The notes beneath the pieces are model-generated. The model saw only the letters and a program-made list of their open reading frames with translations. It did no database searches and was not told the origin of the DNA. Source: Adineta ricciae (Eukaryota > Rotifera > Eurotatoria > Adinetida > Adinetidae). Taken from it: a stretch of 64,000 bases of DNA. Positions 34,951 to 46,640 of this stretch are shown here, piece after piece. The position numbers were made by a program, and so were the translations under genes. How positions within the stretch are numbered: the first letter of the stretch is position 1; each line of letters begins with the position of its first letter. Location of the stretch: NCBI GenBank assembly GCA_905250025.1, contig CAJNOJ010000225.1, positions 106,938 through 170,937 of the forward strand, written 5' to 3'.

Positions 34951-35434
34951 TTAAAAAAACGAAAAGATACGATTGTTTCCGCTGAAAGTAAATGCTGTAT
35001 TCTGTATATACATAAGATGTATTTATCGGACAATTCCTTCATTTTATATAAATTTTGAAAATATCAAAAACGTCATCCAAAACATGGATGATATAATTGT
35101 AAAAGGTCAAGTTGAAGATACAAGACACTTTTATTCGTCAAAATGATTGTTGGTTCGATCATTTTTGCTTCATTATCGAGTTTTTTCTCCTTTGTTTCCA
35201 TCTCATATTGAGATTTAATAATATATCTTCCTGAAGAATTGGTTTAATTTAATATACGATATAGGACGAGAATTTTCTATTGATTTTCATTTTAATTCTT
35301 CATTACACGTCATTATTATTCAATCTCTTGAGATCTCTTTCTGCTCGACAAAAGTACGTATTCATTATATCAATCTTACCAACATGTTCAATTTTAAATC
35401 TCAAAGAATGTGAAGTTTTAAAAATAAGTTGCAG

Positions 35435-35707
35435 TATGAAGAATATGTACCTTCTCGAATATTGAAGGAAGATGTTCTTTGTGCACAACTCGGTCTATAT
35501 ATTCTTGGTCTTTTTAGTAGTACTTTTGCACCACAGTTATTGAGTATGATAAATGCGGAAAATCTAATAAACGAAGGTGAAAAATCAACATTATTTGGAT
35601 GCATTGTTTCTGAATTGAAGGTGTTCGACGTCAATATATATATTGAGCCAATAGGACATCTGTTAATTATGAAGATAACGTTCATACGATTTTACATATT
35701 AATTTAA
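35435..35707 (+). CDS. Exon of unknown gene (uninterrupted copy)
   Basis: After an acceptor (AAGTTGCAG, 35433-35434) an open frame begins YEEYVPSRILKEDVL and runs through a hydrophobic LGLYILGLFSSTF segment to TAA at 35705-35707. An upstream donor at 35354 (ACAAAA/GTACGT) would give an 81-nt intron in phase 0 with a preceding open segment. The open frame is kept in copy A apart from the transposon, including a few amino acid changes. A further donor (GAAG/GTGTTC, 35620) is possible. I recognise no family. The single hydrophobic stretch may be a membrane segment. Confidence 0.4.
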   Translation, partial: YEEYVPSRILKEDVLCAQLGLYILGLFSSTFAPQLLSMINAENLINEGEKSTLFGCIVSELKVFDVNIYIEPIGHLLIMKITFIRFYILI

Positions 35708-36391
35708 CGTTTACTGAAAGTCATCTACACTGCTATAGATTGTTCTTAGATACGAGAAACTTTTGAAGAGAACTGTCGTTTCTTAGATCACCATTTTTAG
35801 AACTAAATCATATCACTCTGATAAAACAGTTTCTATCCTCTTGACGCATGTTATGTATATATAGCCTCAGTACATGAAAATTAACATAGAAAAGACGTTG
35901 ACGAAATAGTAGACGTTTTTTGTTCTAAGTTATTAATTAAGCTCACAAGTTTTTAAAAACTTCCATCTTGTTATTTGAATCGTTGAAATCTTTGATGCCT
36001 ATCTTAAAAGAAATATTTTCATATCAATCTGCATTTGTTGCCTTTATCCTCCTTGAAAAGAAAAAAATGCCGAATACACGAGATATAAATATCGATTGCA
36101 AAAGTAGAAGAAGATTAAGCTCAAAACCTTTTTATATCTACTAAGACGCATAAGACAAGTACTATATATATTCACTTAGATATTGTAAATTTTTCACCAT
36201 ATTTTTGTTCTATATATTCAATCCGTTTCTATCGATTAACTACTTACATAATTTTGCAAAAGACAAAGGAAAAAAGATAAAATATTAATCAATCAAATTC
36301 AATGAATTCGCTAATTTTAACCATTACCTAATATCTATTCATTACTCAGGTTGTTATACTGTGTGTTTCGTTTATACATCAATTTTAGGTA

Positions 36392-37099
36392 ATGAAGACA
36401 ACACTTGCGGAACTGTGTCCAGATATTTGGCAACAAATATTCGAATATTTGGATCCTATAGAATTATTTTATAGTCTCGTGAATATAACTGTTGCTGCAG
36501 ACGAAGTTTTATTTGATGAGAGTCATCATTTGCGCTTACAGCGACTCGTTATTGATGCTCATGTTAAAAATCTCCCATAAAAGCTCCCGCTCGATCGAAT
36601 TGTCTCTCTTAAATTGCACCAATATTTTTACCTCGACATTACTGAAGAATGTTCAAAAGTTCGTTCACTAAAACTTCGTGGACAGTCCACATGGATTGGT
36701 TGTATGCTTCAAAAGATATCATTCGCCAATATGAAACTTGAGGAATTAGTCTTGGTTGTGCCTGGTATTCGTTATTTGTACGCTCTATTGGAAGGTATTA
36801 CATCTCTATTCTTTTTGAATCGTTTGTCGATTCATGCGAATGAATACGAAGAAAAAATACTAGAACGCAGTATATTGCGAACGCCGTCGACCATTGAATA
36901 TTTGCGTCTGGATACATGCTCATCTATGACCTGGCATGAATTATCATGCATGCTTCCCATTCTATCCAACGTTCGTTCTCTAGATATTACTCTCTTCGAT
37001 GAGAACAAAGATCCATATTTCCACTTTACTTTTCCAAAACTCTGCTACATTTCTCTCAGATTAGTAGAAATTCCATTTGAAACGGTTATGCAGATTGTA
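36392..37099 (+). pseudogene. F-box protein B, nonsense mutation and gap-truncated
   Basis: Same start and N-terminal F-box as copy A (LCPDIWQQIFEYLDPIELF). An in-frame TAA at 36578-36580 replaces the Glu codon that copies A and C retain (LPEKLP / LPKELP); the reading frame resumes immediately and remains similar to copy A to VMQIV, where the N at 37100 cuts it off. Adjacent substitutions (SLELRQD to SLKLHQY) also hint at relaxed selection. Probably non-functional. Confidence 0.8.
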
Positions 37100-37100
37100 N

Positions 37101-38838
37101 TCACCAATAACTATTCACTAGGACAACCATGAAGGGCACACCGATTGAATTAAAGAGTAGTTACCGTCCAATGATCAGTTAAAATTCAAAGACATTTGAG
37201 TATTTCTTCGGAAGACATCGATATGTATGCACTTCAAATAAGTTTTGTAGGCCTGACTTAAGAAAACACGAAAAGTTCATTTGAAACATGGAATCAATCT
37301 ATTGTCAAGATACATCGACAACACAAGCTGAGAAGAAGATATTTCTAATTGAACAATAGCAATTTGTTCGATGTATTAATTCGTTTATGAGACAAAATCA
37401 GCTAGAAAAACCATTGACTTCTGCTTTGGTCAAATGAGAGAATGAACGTCTCAACTGCTGAATATCCTTTATGTTGAGAATGATCAAATGTGAAATTGAA
37501 AATAACAAGTTCATATTCCTTTCACTCTGTAATCGATATCTATTCTCTTTGTATATCACGAAGAGGCTCAGTGATACATATGATTCTTGTCAATACGACT
37601 ATGTGAACGATTACAAACAGCTAGCCTAATATTTAGCTTTATTTTATCACTAAGAAGTATAAACTACAAATATTGACGTTTCATCTTGTTCAATAGAACT
37701 GGATTGAATTCAACATGCTAGATATTCTCATTGTGTTTTTCTTATCATATCACATTGATAAAGTGAGTCATTATGAGTCTCTTCTCGCAAGTGAATTTGA
37801 AATGGTATTCTTTTGTTATTCGCAAAGCGAAAGCTATTCAGTCTATATTGCGAAATGAAAGAATTTTCTCACCCTCATCATCATAAAACTGAAACATTTT
37901 GAAAAAGAAAGTGGCCAGATATAAACAAAATAGCTGCAATTGCTGGTATTATATAGTGTAATTATGCTCAATTTCATTGACTACAAAAATTTCACTCCAA
38001 CTAATATCATCATGTCATTTATGGAAGGCAAAATAGAATTGTTTCGTATTGCATTTGTTTCGAATAGCAATGACGAGATAATGCAATGTTGATTTGGCAC
38101 GTTTCTTGATAGAAAATTCATACACTAAATGCATGTTTTGAAGCAATAAAGTATCTTTCCATTGAACAGACAATGTACTTCTGTCTTGGTATGTTAACGA
38201 AAGCTTTTTAAAAGTCATCTACGATACCATGTTGTTCGTACATGAGAGATTAGATGTTGAATGAAATTGTCGTTTCTAATATTCACCATTTGGTAATTCA
38301 ACAACAGTGATGTGACAGAGCAGCTTTTATCCTGTTGGTTAGGGTCATCTGTACAATTGAAAATTCAGTGCATCTTAAGCAAAATGACAAATAAGATAAC
38401 ATAGTGAATTTTTATCTCATGTTTTATGAATCAAACTTAAAAAAATTCTTTTTTATTTCGCCTTGTTTTATAAGTTGTTCTTATCTTTGATAACTATTTA
38501 AAAAGAAATACTTCTTGTAAAAAAGAAAACAATATCCAACAACTTACACGTATATCGAAAGAATAAGCTCAGAATTTTTGTGCGCGTCACAAAGCATACG
38601 ATTTCTACCGTCTATTTACTTAGATATTGTAAAATTTCGAACTAGAACTTTGTTATTGACATTCAATCTGCTTCGATTGCTCAATTACAAGATGGAATAC
38701 CATTTGATCAAAGTCAAAGAATCTACTTTTAATTCCCTTTTCTGAAAGAAAGGACTATTATCTAGCGTTAACTCTATCTATAATCCGTTAATCGCTGAAA
38801 TTGTATTGCATGTATCACTCATACATCTACTCTTGGTA
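37101..38838. other. Spacer upstream of F-box C
   Basis: No gene is supported. The last 600-900 bases are distant relatives of the spacers upstream of F-box A and B. The first part after the N at 37100 matches nothing else in the window. Confidence 0.4.
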
Positions 38839-39837
38839 ATGAAGACAACACTTGCGGAACTATGTCCAGATATTTGGCAACAGATATTTGAGTATTTTGA
38901 TCCTATAGAATTATTTTACAGCCTCGTACATGTAGCTATTGCTGCTGATGAAGTTTTATTTGCTAAAGCTCATCATTTGCGCTTACAACGACTTGTCATT
39001 GATCCTTATGTTAAGATTCTTCCAAAAGAACTCCCACTCGATCGAATTGTCTCGCTCGAATTGCGCCAAGATTTTTATCTCGACATAACTGAAGAATGTT
39101 TAAATGTTCGTTCACTAAAACTTCGTGGACAGCCTACATGGGTTGTTAGTATGCTTCGAAAAGTATCATCTACCAGTATAAAACTCGATGAATTAGTTTT
39201 GATCGTGCCTGGTATTCGTTATTTGTACGTTCTGTTGGAATGTGCCACATCTCTATTGTCGTTGCATCGTTTGTCGATTCATGCAAATGAATGGGAAGAA
39301 AAAATACTAAAACGTAGTCTATCGGCAAGACCGTCGAAAATTGAATATTTTCGTCTGGACACATGCTCACCTATGACCTGGGTTGAATTATCATGCATGC
39401 TTTCTATTCTGTTCAACGTTCGTTCTCTTGATATTACTCTTCTTGGTGATAGCAAAGATTCATATTTCTGCTTTACTTTTCCAAAACTTTGTTACATTTG
39501 TCTAAGACTAATAGAAATTTCATTTGAAACGGTGATTCAGATTGTGAAAGCAACGCCTTCTCTCACGAAACTTAAATTGAATGGTTTTGTACAGACAGAC
39601 GGTTTTGTTATCAATCATAACTGGCTCAAATTATTTGAGTATTGTTTTTCTCTTAATACAATTATCGTCAATCTGTCATTAGAAAAAGGCACCGACTACT
39701 TTTGTATTCACACGAGTCAAACCAGCTTACGTGAAATCAATCTCCGTTTGACATGTATTGAAGATGATTATGATTATTATTCAGATGGAAGAAATCAGCA
39801 GCGTTGGTGGGCTTTGTCAGGAATAATTAATAAATAA
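38839..39837 (+). CDS. F-box protein C, complete member
   Basis: A 332-residue protein starting MKTTLAELCPDIW. The start is set at 38839 because the GGTAATGAAG context is the same in all three copies; an in-frame ATG at 38806 would only add a poorly supported extension. N-terminal F-box (residues about 4-42), then LRR-like leucine-rich strands, and an acidic, Tyr-rich C-terminus (EDDYDYYSDGRNQQRWW...) that recurs at 46505-46640. It likely acts as a substrate receptor for an SCF ubiquitin ligase. It diverges more from A and B than they do from each other. Its stop lies only about 180 bp before the Helitron reading frame on the same strand. Confidence 0.78.
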   Translation: MKTTLAELCPDIWQQIFEYFDPIELFYSLVHVAIAADEVLFAKAHHLRLQRLVIDPYVKILPKELPLDRIVSLELRQDFYLDITEECLNVRSLKLRGQPTWVVSMLRKVSSTSIKLDELVLIVPGIRYLYVLLECATSLLSLHRLSIHANEWEEKILKRSLSARPSKIEYFRLDTCSPMTWVELSCMLSILFNVRSLDITLLGDSKDSYFCFTFPKLCYICLRLIEISFETVIQIVKATPSLTKLKLNGFVQTDGFVINHNWLKLFEYCFSLNTIIVNLSLEKGTDYFCIHTSQTSLREINLRLTCIEDDYDYYSDGRNQQRWWALSGIINK

Positions 39838-40018
39838 CTTGATTATACATAACTAACCCGAAGTAGTAAATTTTCATCACAGCAATCGTTCATAATCAGA
39901 TGAAAATAATAAAAGACTTGCCTCTTTTCTTATGCTTGTAAATATTTTCGATGAATCCTTCTTCGTTAAACGACAGACGTAAAATTTTTTGCAACTTCTC
40001 TAGAAAATAAGCTAATTG

Positions 40019-43000
40019 ATGAGTCCGTTGGTTTGTGTCTCAATTGTATCTTTATATATCAGTTGTCAGCTTTTCTTTCAATTTCACATTGATGGGATCG
40101 TTTCAGATCGCTTTGAAATGTTCGATACAAATTTGAGCAAGAATCAAATTTGTCAACATAGTTTAACTATGCTTCATAGCCAGTCCCATTGTTGCGAAAG
40201 ATGTGAGCGAACTCAACGATTTGTGAAGTTGTTGAACCAGTTAACAATAGCATCCAATGCAGAGGATTATGAACAACAAATTTCAGATACCATAACACTG
40301 TTCTCCATGGTATGCAGATAATTCGATTCGTTTTCTTTTCAAGAATTATTTCGAGTTATTTCAGAATCAAGAATTAATGACACCTCTGCAAATAATCCCA
40401 GCAATAGAATTTGATAATAAACGGCAGACTATAGATCTTGTTGCCCAGGAATACCTTAAACAAGCTAGCAAAACTGTTCAGCATCTGGTTCCTTTAAAGA
40501 CTCTTGCTGACGGGAATTGCTTATTCCATTCGATTGTATCTCTTATGACAGATAGTAATATATCTGATGTTGAGTTAAGGGGTACGTCCAATTGATTATA
40601 TTCATACAGAGACATATACACAATAGGTTTCCTACAATAAGTTTAGTTCGTACGATAATTGAGTTAGTGAAGAATAAGATTCATTATAGCAATCAATATA
40701 GCCATCATATCGGTCCCTTGAACGAAGCACTACGAAGAACATGTCATAATAATATGTTTTGTGAGTTGTATGAACTTGCTGCTTTAGCTAATGTCTTACA
40801 CTGTGAAGTACAAAGTGTATATCCTTATATTGACTACCGAGCCGAGATGAGAATCATGAATGCAGTTTATAAACCAACAGATACATCAGTGCCATTTACT
40901 GGAAGGATAGTCATCTTTTGGTCCAGTACCGAAGATGAGATCTCGACAAGAGCACGCCATGGTAATTGCGGTATTTGGAGTCCAAACCATTTTGTTCCAC
41001 TCGTACATCAACATAGCGGAGTAACAATACCAAGCAACGAACGAGTCAGCATGATACCAAAGGTGAAATATAAAACGATTTGAATAGAATATATACATAA
41101 GCAGAAAACTATTTTTATACAGAGTCCACAAAAATCGACGGTTAAAAATAATCGAGCAACGTTGATACGGAGCCCGGAGTTCTCACCTCCTAAAAATTCC
41201 AGAAAGCATAGAAGTTCAGTCGAAATAAGCGGTGAAACCACGCTCATGTCAGGCTTACACTCGAATAACGGCCAAAATATTGATCAATCATATCTATCCT
41301 GTAGTACTGATTATATGGTAAATCGAAGGGCTTCAGAATCAGAGAGCGAAAATCAGCGAAACATACGCCTCGCTTACCAGCGAAAACGATCTGTATCAAA
41401 TAGATCTAGCGAACGTGAAGAACAACGAAATGCACGTCTAGCTAAGCAGAGAGAACGATCTGTATCAAATAAATCAAGTGAAAACGACGACCAAAAAAAC
41501 ACACGTCTAGTTAATCAGCGGAAGCGATCAGCAGCTAATAGATTAATCAAAAATGGACAAAAAAGAGTTTCATGTCTACCATTTAAACAACAGAATTCAG
41601 AAGTAGTACCGTTTGTAAGAGAAAAAGAACGAACGGAAGAACGAAAGCAAGGTATAAATAGAGAGCATCGGCAACAAATATTAGACGAGAATCGCCAAGT
41701 TTTGATTGATCAATACAAATGGCCTGCGGCCATTCCTACGCACCTAAAGGAATATTGTTTGGAAGATTTTTGTAACAATATATCAATGTCAGTTTTACGA
41801 CAATGTATTTGCATGATCTGCAATGTTCGGGCATCTGCCAGTACAATGAAAGAATATGATTTTGAAAATATTCCAAACTTAGAAAGACTCTCTTGCCATG
41901 CCGATTTGATAGATATTCTTATTCGGACTCCGCAATCTACACCAAGTGAGAGTTTCAACGATACGATTGCATTTAAATGCATATACGAACTCTTTTTTGC
42001 ACATATGAAGACATAGGTTCCGTCTTTTGTTCTTCTTCGAACGGAGTCTTCTATAAGAAAGGCTACAATGTGTCATCAAAAACTGGCAACATCTGTCAAG
42101 AATGCTATAGTGCGCTGATGAAAGACAAAATACCGATGTTTTCCGTTGCTAACAAGATGTGGATTGGCGATGTGCCATCGGTATTGCAGCAATTGACAAT
42201 TGCTGAGGAGATCCTGTAAGTGGTTGCCCTTCGGCAGAAATTTTTGTACTGATATTGTATTGTTATTTTTAAAAGCATCTCTTTATATCGACACAGTAGC
42301 TGTGTGATTAAACTGCAATCTCCGTTCCGTCACCATTCTACTGCACAGTCTGCACTCAGGGGTAATGTGATCACATTCATGCATGACATGCCAAACATTG
42401 TCACAAGTCTACCATTGAACGTTGATGATCTTTGTGATACTTTAAAAATTATCTTTGTTGGAGCGCATGTTCCTAGTCGCATAGAATTGCGTAAAGTTTG
42501 CGGTGTGAATAGACAGAGGATTCGTGAAGCCCTTTTGTGGTTAAAAAAGCATAATCACATGTATCGAATGATTCCTAGTACGTTATGGACCATTGTCAGT
42601 TGGAAGATTCTATAATCGACTTTTTTAGTTAACGAAGTAAATATTGTTAAGTTGCCTGAGGATGATGTCCCAGAAAGTATCTGGACAACTATAGAGAAGA
42701 TAGAGAACACGATCGACGCCAATGCTGATCGAGCAGAATTTACTAACGATCCACTTGGAGATGCTATTATACAGGGTGAATCAAATGAAACGAATGCTTA
42801 TCCAATGAATGCTAGGTACGAATATATAAAGAGATAAACAAATTTAATTGAATTTCTTAGCGCTGTACTCGATGTCAATGGAACAACTGTCACATCAAGA
42901 GATATTGGCGTGCATCTACTGCATAAAGTTAAAAATACTTTCCCTAGTTCACTTAACGATTCACACGATACAGCGACAAATAGTGTCGAGAATGAAGATG

Positions 43001-46000
43001 TTTATATAATTCCTAGATCTCATATGCCTGTTAGAGACTGCTATAATTCGGAATTATTTCTTGGTTTATTTCCTACTCTTTTCCCCTATGGGTACGGTGC
43101 ACCGTACGATTCATTGAGGCCAACTACAGTATCGCTAAATCAGCACATTCGTTATCTTCTTGCATACGAAGATCAACGTTTTGAGAAGCATCATTCATTC
43201 ATGTTTGTCTTGTTCAATGTATTGCAACGACGGCAAGCATGTTGGAATGCCTCACTTATGGCTTCACGGCCGTATTTTCGAGACGCTGCTACTGATCTTC
43301 AGACATTGACAGCTAAAGAAATTGAATCAGCATTACTTGCTGCAACAAAACATACATTCTCCTCAATCACAAACCCACGGGTTAATATGCTTATGACGCA
43401 AATTAGGGCAGTCGGTGGACATGTTATGGGCTCAGCTTACTCGCGAACTGCACTTCGTAATCAAATTCATGGTCTCATATTCAACCAGGGCCTACCTAGC
43501 ATCTTCATGACCATTAATCCGGCTGATATTCATAGTCGAATCGCTCTCTATTTTGCTGGCATCGATCTAGATCTTGATAGAATCTTACCTGAAACAATTC
43601 CATCTACTTATGAGCGTGCTCAAATTATTGCGGCACATCCTATTGCTGCTGCTCGTTCTTTTAATGTCCTCATTTCAGCTATTCTGAAGTGCATGGTGGA
43701 AAAGGGGGCGCTTGGTCCTATCAAAGCATATTTTGGTACAGTTGAAAACCAAGGCCGAGGATCATTACATTTACACATTCTAATGTGGTTAGACCACGAT
43801 TTAACGCCATCGCAGTTAAAAGAGTCAGTTCGAAATGATGAATTTCGCAACGGTCTTCTTAGCTATTTGGAAGATATTATCAAGCAAGATCTTAGCAGCT
43901 TTGTTGTTGACAGCTCTGAAACTGATAGTAAAATCATTTTTATAAGCATTTAGTTGATCCTTTTCAATAATTATGTTTCTTAGAATTTGACGATCAAGAA
44001 TCTACGCCTTCAGACCATGATTGTCATACTATTTCCGTGTCAAATGAAGTCCTTATAGATGCAGCCAATGAGAGTACGAAAAACGTGATGAATAGATTGA
44101 ATACATACTTTCCGTTTAGGTTCCAAGTGTCCCAGAAGTACTGCAGTGAAGTTAGTACCATCAGTAATGCCAACTCCCAAGCCATCGGCGTCAAACTTTG
44201 TGTCGTATTTTAAAAAAGATATCATACAGCTAGTGAATAGTATAAATATTCATGTTCATACAGCCACTTGTTATAAATATTCGAAAAGAGATGCTAATCA
44301 GACTTGTCGTATGAGAATGCCTAGACGACTCCAGGACACATCAACCATTGACATTGAATCTGGTGAAATTAAATTAAAACGATTGCACGAAACGATTAAT
44401 AATTTCAATGAATATATCATCAGCGCTTGCCGATCGAATATGGACATAAAATACATATTTAGTGGGAGCGATGCCAAAGCGCTCGTGTATTATATTACGG
44501 ATTACGTGACAAAGTCCAATCTTTCGTTTCATGACACATTTTCCCTCGTACTCAAAGCTGTTCAATCTTTTGAAAAGCAAAAGCACAATATTGACACAGG
44601 TCTAAGCGTCGAAGAGAAATCACGCAGACTTGTTTTGCGTTGTTATAATACTCTTGCTTCGCAACAAGAATTATCAGGTGCACAAGTAGCTTCTTATCTC
44701 ATGGGCTGGCCTGATCACTATACGACGCATGAGTTTATCAATTTGTTCTTGATAGGTATTGAGAATTATTTGCAGGCAGCATTGATGGAAGCGCGATCTA
44801 AACAACAACGTCAGATGGAAAGTAAGCTTTCATCTATTTTACATACTTACTCCAATACTCATGACTCTACGTATCGTCGTTTGAAACGGTCATATTATAT
44901 GATACTTTTCGATATTATTCTTTTCGTTCATGTAACGATATGGTTTTGTTTGATAGATATGATGGACACCGAAACTGAAGAGAACTGTTTAGAGACAGAA
45001 GAGCAATTTCTGCTTCAGGTCGATGAGACAAAAACAAAATACGTATATGTGAATACTCGAGTAGATTATCAATATCGCTCTTCGTCACTTGATAATATCT
45101 GTTTGTACGATTACATCCGTCTTTATCGTAAAAAACTTATGGACACGAGAGATCGAAAACAACTAGAAGCTCAATCAATGGCAGAAAATAACGAAATGAA
45201 AGCCCTACGCCGTGGACGTCCCGTTTCGGAAAGGGAAGCTTTCCGAGATGGACATCCACAGGCTTCATCTCATATTAATATTAAACGTACAATACCAGTG
45301 GTACCTGTTTTACTTGGACCACCAATACCTCGTAGAGATCGCGAAGATACAAAGGAACGATACTGTCGATCGATTCTCACACTATTTCTTCCTTGGCGCT
45401 CAGTCCAAGATGTATGTGATGTGGATCAATCGTGGGAGCAAGCATTTGAGATCCGAAATGAGAGAATCACACTTGAATCACGCAGAACTATTGAGAACAT
45501 CCAGTTGCTACAAGAGTGTAAAAACGATCGAGATGAGCACTTACAGCAAGTGATTGAAGCTGCACAAACCGAAATAGTGAATGATCCCACATATCCTAGT
45601 CGGAACGATAGTAGCAGCGATGATGAAAATACAGAAATACTCGATATGTTGGAAAATGTGGATATATCGGAAATTCCAACTTTGAAAGAGCCAGGAGGAA
45701 AAGCAGAACAGATATATTTTGAAAAAGTAGTACGTGCTGTTGATCAAGCCAATCGATTTGCTAATATTCAACGTAAGAACTGTTTGATGTAAAATAAGTC
45801 ATTCCTATCTATATCACATATTGATTCAGGTACAGGCTTGACTAGACCGTTACCATACACCACTAAACAAAGCAAGCAGATCAGTGTTGATCAGAGATAT
45901 CTCATACCAGCTACTACTGAACTTATTCAATTGAATAATAAATGGCAACGCCAAATCAAAGACGAAAAGGAACGCAAACGAAATGCTTGTATGACAGCAA

Positions 46001-46503
46001 GTATTGAAAACGCTTTCAGCGATCAGAATGATACTGAGGAAAATCAAGCGTTTGCAGTTGTCGATGCTGACATGTTAGCAAATTCCGATAGCCATGATGA
46101 ACTTTTAGACACTATGTGCACTTTGCCAGTGACGAAAACTACTATACCTAGTGAGACTAGTCGAAATGATATTGCACAACAGTTCACACTTAATAAGAAC
46201 CAAAAAGCTGCGTTCATGATCATTACGGGTCACTTAGACGGAATGAATAAGAAAAATGAAGGTAGTATTGATTAACTAGAAAACTAACAGTTAGTAAATT
46301 ACGTCACTCACATATATAGCTGATAAGCAGGACCAATTGATTATGTGTGTACCTGGGTGTGGTGGCACTGGGAAGTCTCAGCTAATACGTGCAATAACTG
46401 CATATTTCACGGAGACTAATCGTATATATAAACTTCGAAAACTTGCGCCAACCTCGATTGCTGCCGCCGAAATAGAAGGTATGACAATTCATTCATTTCT
46501 GGG
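40019..46503 (+). CDS. Helitron OTU-Rep-helicase polyprotein, copy 1
   Basis: A multi-exon frame, apparently without disabling mutations before the gap. Order: Cys-rich N-terminus (40019-40312); OTU protease (40371-41065); Arg-rich tandem motifs of the RxxRLAxQRxRSVSN type (41330-41560); a Cys-pair segment and the ANKMWIGDVP motif (41750-42220); a conserved HSTAQSALRGNVITFMHDMP block (42304-42590); the Rep nuclease with the HUH motif HLHILMW (43768-43776 encode H-L-H) and the tyrosine pair YITDY (44491, 44503); then a PIF1-type helicase beginning NKNQKAAFM with Walker A GCGGTGKS (about 46355-46379). Introns are placed where copies 2 and 3 carry stops. It drives rolling-circle transposition. 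The first exon is uncertain; an acceptor at about 40105 could replace the ATG at 40019. C-terminal helicase motifs are missing. Confidence 0.78.
40371..41065 (+). other. OTU cysteine protease domain of Helitron copy 1
   Basis: ADGNCLFHSI supplies the catalytic Asp and Cys of an OTU deubiquitinase fold; ELR/VRTIIELVKN follows across an intron (40582-40646, phase 1). The region closes with WSPNHFVPL, which holds the catalytic His. All three catalytic positions are intact. It lies at the N-terminus of the Helitron protein, ahead of the Rep domain. Confidence 0.82.
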
Positions 46504-46640
46504 NTTGTATGAATACAATTCAAAGCAGCTTACGCGAAATCAATCTGAATTTAACATGTTTAGACAATGATTATGATTATTATTCAGATGAAAGAAATCA
46601 GCAACGTTGGTGGACTTTGTCAGGGACAATTACCAAATAA
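46504..46640 (+). pseudogene. F-box protein D, 3' fragment
   Basis: After the N, the plus strand encodes a close relative of the last ~40 residues of F-box C (SLREINLNLTC, NDYDYYSDERNQQRWW), ending TAA at 46638-46640, in a frame different from the Helitron before it. It is followed by a spacer alike to that after F-box C and then by Helitron copy 2. The 5' part is lost in the gap. Confidence 0.8.

Larger units (their letters stand above)
34951..37099 (+). repeat. Segmental duplication copy B (empty-site allele of CACTA insertion)
   Basis: Matches 19709-20245 plus 27369-29045 almost throughout, with GTGCACAACTCGG at 35480-35492 where copy A carries the CACTA element. It ends at the N at 37100 within the F-box gene. 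Confidence 0.9.
39838..46503 (+). mobile_element. Helitron copy 1 (5' part, 3' end lost at N)
   Basis: Spans the spacer after F-box C and the OTU, Arg-rich, Rep and early helicase regions. The homology with copy 2 extends left into the F-box gene, so the true 5' terminus is not visible and may lie upstream of the F-box gene. The sequence stops at the N after the helicase IHSFLG motif. Confidence 0.8.
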
